A stretch of DNA of 8,005 nucleotides from Candidatus Woesearchaeota archaeon (lineage in GTDB: Archaea; Nanobdellota; Nanobdellia; Woesearchaeales; GW2011-AR4), in assembly GCA_016181325.1 (NCBI GenBank), contig JACOZO010000053.1, positions 1-8,005 of the forward strand, written 5' to 3'. The position numbers and the translations under genes are program-made. The first letter of the stretch is position 1. Each line of letters starts with the position of its first letter. The notes under the pieces were generated by a model. It did no database searches, had not been told where the DNA came from, and saw only the letters and a list, made by a program, of their open reading frames with translations. Positions 4,293-8,005 of the stretch are shown here, in pieces.

Positions 4293-5881
4293 GAATCACA
4301 GGAGGAAAAAAGGCTGAAAGCAATATGCTGTTCATAGCATTGCTCGTAGCTGCGGCTGTTGCCATCTCATATTTCCTCGGCTCAGCCATAACAGCCTATG
4401 TCGTAAAAGAGCTCAGCTATTCCGATGACATAAACCTTGCAGTGGCCGCATCTTCGGAATATGAATGGAGCCTGCAGAATAAGGGAAGGCTGAAGAGCCT
4501 GAGGATTGACGGCATTGCGACAAGCTTCGGGAATGTGAAAGTGTATCTTGAGAATGACGGGGCCAGATACCTTGTGCTCGACAGCTCGCAGATTAATGCA
4601 TCTCAGGTGCAGAAGATCATCGAAACGGGCGTAAAACAGCCCGAGGGCAATGAAACTGAAGTAAAATCTCCGGAAGAAAATGCAGAAGACAAAATAGGAA
4701 TCAGGCTGAAGTACAATGAGAATTCCGAGTATGACACTGACAATGACGGCGCAGAAAGCATCTACGGCGTCGTTGATTTGAGCGTCCAAGAGACATCATT
4801 CAGCCAAGAAGTGAACAAGTCAAACTTATGCACAAGATGGGAAGCCGTAAGCCTGGAAGACCTGAGCTCAGTCCAGTCCTGCCATGGGAATGAGGACTGC
4901 TGCGGATTCGTGAACCTTGAGGCAAAAAGAGAAGGCTGGGCAGAGCCTTACTATGCCACATTCGGGAATGACAATATCGGGCACAGGAACACTATAAGCG
5001 CGCAGGTGATATATACTGAATTCAACACAACAGGAGACGAGAAATACGCCAACACAGCGTCCAGCAGATGGGCGGGCCTGAATGCATCCTTTGATGAATA
5101 TTACCTGCAATTCCCGGATGCGTGCATGGAGACATGCAGGCTGAACCTTGAAAACAAAAGCAGCTACAGGCTTGTATTCGAGATTGAGGGCAATGCGACG
5201 CTTACGATAAAGAGGATCAATTATGAAATTGATGTGAATATTGTGAATAATCCTCCTGAAAACACGCAAGCCCTGCCAAATTTATCCATAGAAGAAGGCA
5301 AATCAGCAAGGATAGACCTTGGGGATTATTTCAATGACGACGACCAGCTTGCCTATGACTACTACATCAGCGAAGGCATCGACATAACTTTCGACGGGAA
5401 TGACGCCGTAATCAGCGCCAAAGAAGGCTTTGCAGGAGTGGCGCAGACGTTCATCACGGCCAATGATTCTGAGTATTTCGCCGTTTCGAATCTTTTCACA
5501 ATAAATGTGACAGAAAAACCGGAAAAGACGGCAGTGAAACCCTCCAACATATTTGCAGTTGTAGACAAGGAAGGCAAAACTGTTGCGTGGATTGATGAAG
5601 GCGGCAATGCGTACTTTACAGGCGCAATAAACGATAATGCAGTGATCATCCCAAGCCCAAATTCATTCGTAATACAGGATTCCCTGCATCAGAATATCGC
5701 GCTTATAGACTCAGACGGCGATATTTACCTTAAAGGCAGCGTGGAAGAAGATTCCTTGCTGGAATACTCCGGCAGAAGGTTTGAAGTGAGGAGCGGCGCC
5801 AATGCGGCTGTGGCATTCATAGACGAAAGCGGAAACTTAAGGCTGAAAGGCAAGACACATGAAAAGTATATACTGGAATAA
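4289..5881 (+). CDS. Membrane-anchored multidomain cell-surface protein
   Basis: This 530-residue protein has a short basic N-terminus and one membrane segment (about 13-38) with no clear cleavage site, so it is probably an uncleaved anchor with the rest outside. Then follow: an acidic, sequon-containing region; a DTDNDG calcium-site-like stretch (149-154); a module with NLCTRWE and CCGF whose six cysteines (181, 198, 204, 205, 279, 283) could form disulfides; an Ig/cadherin-like domain opening with NNPPEN (about 320-410); and three C-terminal repeats of 38-residue period (about 420-522) with the pattern VAxIDxxGNxYLKG. I recall similar CTRWE/CC modules from DPANN surface proteins but cannot name a family. 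It is translationally coupled to the upstream regulator and overlaps the next gene by 23 bases, consistent with a co-made surface assembly. No enzymatic motif is visible. Confidence 0.87.
   Translation: MRITGGKKAESNMLFIALLVAAAVAISYFLGSAITAYVVKELSYSDDINLAVAASSEYEWSLQNKGRLKSLRIDGIATSFGNVKVYLENDGARYLVLDSSQINASQVQKIIETGVKQPEGNETEVKSPEENAEDKIGIRLKYNENSEYDTDNDGAESIYGVVDLSVQETSFSQEVNKSNLCTRWEAVSLEDLSSVQSCHGNEDCCGFVNLEAKREGWAEPYYATFGNDNIGHRNTISAQVIYTEFNTTGDEKYANTASSRWAGLNASFDEYYLQFPDACMETCRLNLENKSSYRLVFEIEGNATLTIKRINYEIDVNIVNNPPENTQALPNLSIEEGKSARIDLGDYFNDDDQLAYDYYISEGIDITFDGNDAVISAKEGFAGVAQTFITANDSEYFAVSNLFTINVTEKPEKTAVKPSNIFAVVDKEGKTVAWIDEGGNAYFTGAINDNAVIIPSPNSFVIQDSLHQNIALIDSDGDIYLKGSVEEDSLLEYSGRRFEVRSGANAAVAFIDESGNLRLKGKTHEKYILE
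5546..5854 (+). repeat. Three protein-level repeats, 38-residue period
   Basis: Within the anchored surface protein, residues 420-447, 458-485 and 496-523 align: IFAVVDKEGKTVAWIDEGGN, FVIQDSLHQNIALIDSDGD and FEVRSGANAAVAFIDESGN, each followed by YFTG, YLKG or RLKG. The DNA copies have diverged, so the duplication is old. The pattern suggests short beta-strand units with Asp/Gly turns. Confidence 0.7.
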
Positions 5882-6938
5882 AGATACGGAAAGAGAAGCA
5901 GGAAAATCCGGCAAATCATTACTTATAGCCATATCTGCATTTGTAGTTTTGCTGATTGCAGGATATGCTACTGCCGCGCCAAACCAGATAACTGTGCAGG
6001 GCAAGCTGACCAACACGGCAGGGGCGGCATTGGGCTCAACCACGGTCAACCTGACCTTCAAGATATACGACAGCTTCACCAACGGGATTGAATTGTGGAT
6101 GTACCAGCAGAACATCACAACTGATGCAAACGGGGTTTATGACATCATACTCAAAAATCTCAATCTGACTTTTGCAGACCAGTATTACATGGGCGTAACA
6201 ATAGGGAGCGACAACGAGAGCGCGCCGAGAATAAACCTGACTTCATCGCCTTATTCATTCAGGGCAAACATATCAGAAGACCTTAACCAGAATAATTCCT
6301 ACATCATAAGGAATCTTAGCGTCACGGGAAATGCGACAATCGGAAGCGACGGGCTGAGCACTATCAGGATAAATACAATAAGCCTTAACGTGACATTGGC
6401 GCATCTGAACTACAGCGGCAGCCTGGGCATTGATTCAAATTCCTACTTTTTAGGCAATCTGGGAATAGGGAAGATAATACCTGCCTCAAGGCTTGACATC
6501 GTTGGGGATGTGTCAATAGCAGGGCCGCTGAATGCCTCTTCTTTGAATGTAACAGGAAATGCTTATCTTGCGATAAATATGGGAAATGTCGGAATAGGAA
6601 CTACTTCGCCTGCAACTAAGTTTAATGTGGTAGGGACAGCAGGAATTACTGAATTTCAGGTTGAATCAAACGGTGCAGTGAAAATTTTATCAAATAATAA
6701 TGTTCAACCCCTATTCATAGTAAATGGCACAGGAACTGCAGATTTGGTTAACATAATAGATGATTCAACAAAAGTTTTCACAATATTAGACGGCGGCAAC
6801 GTCGGCATAAACACGACAACGCCCTCAGAGCTATTGGAGATATTCGGGAATATAAAATTATCAACATCATCTCCGATAATAAATATTTCAGGCGCAATAA
6901 TACGGAAATCAGGAAATGATATAGTGGTTACTGACTGA
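5859..6938 (+). CDS. Secreted beta-repeat surface protein, tail-fibre-like
   Basis: This 359-residue protein has a basic start, a hydrophobic core (21-36) and an Ala-x-Ala site before residue 40, so it is probably exported by Sec. The mature N-terminus (ITVQGKLTNTAGAALG, FKIYDS, SAPRINLTSSPYSF) resembles a small beta-domain common at the start of bacterial and archaeal fibre-like surface proteins. Three units of the type GNVGIGTTSPxxxLxVxG follow at 199-216, 242-259 and 313-330, as in phage tail-fibre and self-assembling stalk proteins. I count 16 N-x-S/T sequons, consistent with heavy archaeal N-glycosylation. The ATG at 5859 lies inside the previous gene's end (23-base overlap), and no other start would keep the signal peptide. 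DNA after about 6620 is clearly AT-richer, hinting at module exchange. No chaperone or peptidase domain is seen; adhesion or envelope structure is inferred. Confidence 0.85.
   Translation: MKSIYWNKDTEREAGKSGKSLLIAISAFVVLLIAGYATAAPNQITVQGKLTNTAGAALGSTTVNLTFKIYDSFTNGIELWMYQQNITTDANGVYDIILKNLNLTFADQYYMGVTIGSDNESAPRINLTSSPYSFRANISEDLNQNNSYIIRNLSVTGNATIGSDGLSTIRINTISLNVTLAHLNYSGSLGIDSNSYFLGNLGIGKIIPASRLDIVGDVSIAGPLNASSLNVTGNAYLAINMGNVGIGTTSPATKFNVVGTAGITEFQVESNGAVKILSNNNVQPLFIVNGTGTADLVNIIDDSTKVFTILDGGNVGINTTTPSELLEIFGNIKLSTSSPIINISGAIIRKSGNDIVVTD
6453..6848 (+). repeat. Three GN(V/L)GI-type protein repeats, unevenly spaced
   Basis: GNLGIGKIIPASRLDIVG, GNVGIGTTSPATKFNVVG and GNVGINTTTPSELLEIFG are encoded within the secreted fibre-like gene, with starts 43 and 71 residues apart. 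Such units typically build trimeric beta-prism or beta-helical shafts. Confidence 0.7.
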
Positions 6939-6942
6939 TAAA

Positions 6943-8005
6943 ATGGCGAATAAAACATTCACGGGAAAAACAAGAGGGAAAAAGGCATTGGAAAAAGCCA
7001 TTTATGCTTTAGCAATGGCAGCATTAATTTGGATGCTGGCAATTAATCCGGCATTGGCGCAAAGCGAGAATGAAAAATACGGTGACCTGGAAAAGGAAAA
7101 TATAAGCGAAGAATCCGACAAGTCATTAAGGGAATATTATGGAAGCTTATTGTCATCAGTGGGCAAGGAAGCAAGCTTTAACACAATAAGCACCAAGGAA
7201 GACATAGCGATACTAAACGTGTCCATAGACGGCAGAGACAGGAGAATTTTCACAAAGCTCACAAAAGGCGTCGTGCTGCCGCAATACGCTGAAGGCATAA
7301 ACTCCCCTTACATAAGGGCCGTGAATCTGACTGTCGCAGGCAACCTGCTCATCGAGGGCCGGCAGCTCTTCCCGATTGAAACTTCATTCGGAACACGAGA
7401 CTTCTTCGGTGTAAAAGGAACCAGGGAAAGGATTGTGGAGGAAGGGGCTTCGAGGCTTGCCAATGGAATGGCAAACGTCACATTAAACCCCATTTTTGCC
7501 GAGGTCATAAGCTCGTACAACGTTTACCTGTCCCCTTACGGGCTTACCAAGGGGCTGTATGTTGGCGAGAAGTCAGCGGATTATTTTGTAGTGAAAGGCG
7601 TGAACGGGAAAAGCAATATTGGATTTTCATGGCTCATAAGCGGCGTGAGGAAAACGTATGAAGAGGAATACCTGAACAGCAAAGATGGCGGCAAGTTAAG
7701 GATTGATGCAGTCATTGACATGGAAGCAGGCACGACCGCAGTTTCAGTCATGGGCATGATAAAGTCCGGCATGGAGAATAAAACCGCTTCCGGGGCAGAA
7801 ACCACAATCAGCACAATAACAGGCAATGTCATACTTGAAGATGATCTAAGCAAAATACTTTCCGATACGCCCCAGGAGCTGCCTGTGCTCGGAAAGGAAA
7901 AAGGGGACAAGAAGGATGAAGTGAAAAATGAGGATGGCAATGAAAAAAACGCCGATGAAAGTGGTTCCATTCCTTCATCAAATGAAACAATCAGCGATGA
8001 AACTG
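6943..8005 (+). CDS. Secreted surface protein, C-terminus beyond the window
   Basis: The open frame runs from ATG 6943 through 354 codons to the right edge without a stop. It begins with a basic segment and a hydrophobic core (about 19-34) ending NPALA before Gln40, a good Sec signal peptide. A domain at about 148-245 carries RIVEEGASRLANGMANVTL, FAEVISSYNVYLSPYG, GLYVGEKSADYFVVKG and FSWLISGVRKTYEEEYL; I recall this beta-rich module at the C-terminal end of fibre-like surface proteins in DPANN archaea, though I cannot name a family. The last 40 residues are a Glu/Lys/Asp-rich, probably disordered linker. It follows the fibre-like gene after four bases, with no clear Shine-Dalgarno, so translation is probably coupled. 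The function is unknown; a partner of the two upstream surface proteins is the natural reading. Confidence 0.85.
   Translation, partial: MANKTFTGKTRGKKALEKAIYALAMAALIWMLAINPALAQSENEKYGDLEKENISEESDKSLREYYGSLLSSVGKEASFNTISTKEDIAILNVSIDGRDRRIFTKLTKGVVLPQYAEGINSPYIRAVNLTVAGNLLIEGRQLFPIETSFGTRDFFGVKGTRERIVEEGASRLANGMANVTLNPIFAEVISSYNVYLSPYGLTKGLYVGEKSADYFVVKGVNGKSNIGFSWLISGVRKTYEEEYLNSKDGGKLRIDAVIDMEAGTTAVSVMGMIKSGMENKTASGAETTISTITGNVILEDDLSKILSDTPQELPVLGKEKGDKKDEVKNEDGNEKNADESGSIPSSNETISDET

Noticed and set aside
4382..5269. Two minus-strand ORFs opposite the anchored surface protein
   Set aside because: They are shadow frames without start signals or domain patterns; the plus-strand frame has coupled starts and coherent domains.
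7308..7970. Minus-strand ORFs opposite the last gene
   Set aside because: The plus-strand frame is open for 354 codons with a signal peptide and a coherent domain; the antisense products are Ser/Phe/Pro-rich shadows.

Overview
This 8-kb window looks like an archaeal chromosome, most likely from a small-genome DPANN-type lineage (Woesearchaeota or Pacearchaeota-like). That lineage call is an inference. It rests on TATA boxes placed for leaderless or short-leader mRNAs, GGTGA-type ribosome binding sites, an archaeal presenilin-type protease, a UPF0175/PIN toxin-antitoxin pair, and secreted proteins rich in N-X-S/T sequons.

The left half (1-3427) is transcribed leftwards. In transcription order it holds: a ribbon-helix-helix/UPF0175 antitoxin (3427-3101); its PIN toxin partner, broken by a +1 frameshift (3098-2621); a tiny possible ORF; a leaderless presenilin-family intramembrane aspartyl protease (2503-1589); a COG2108-like radical SAM protein (1577-531); and an XTP/dITP pyrophosphatase (381 to beyond the left edge). 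The radical SAM gene stops at a TAG. The same frame continues for 35 more codons to a TAA at 423-425, and these codons encode what looks like the family's conserved C-terminus. This is the most interesting observation in the window: amber readthrough or recoding, a recent nonsense mutation, or a sequence error.

A divergent, very AT-rich intergenic region (3428-3809) carries promoters in both directions and several inverted and direct repeats. The toxin-antitoxin block and this region are much AT-richer than the flanking genes, which suggests a separately acquired cassette.

The right half (3810 to the right edge) is one rightward, tightly packed operon. It starts with a small regulator built from two helix-turn-helix repeats. 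Its stop overlaps the start (ATGA) of a membrane-anchored, Cys-containing multidomain surface protein, which overlaps a secreted beta-repeat protein resembling tail-fibre modules. Four bases further on begins a second secreted protein, cut by the window edge. I read this as a regulated cell-surface (adhesion or envelope) operon; the function is not established. Intact genes here end in TAA or TGA only; the sole TAG is the one inside the radical SAM gene.
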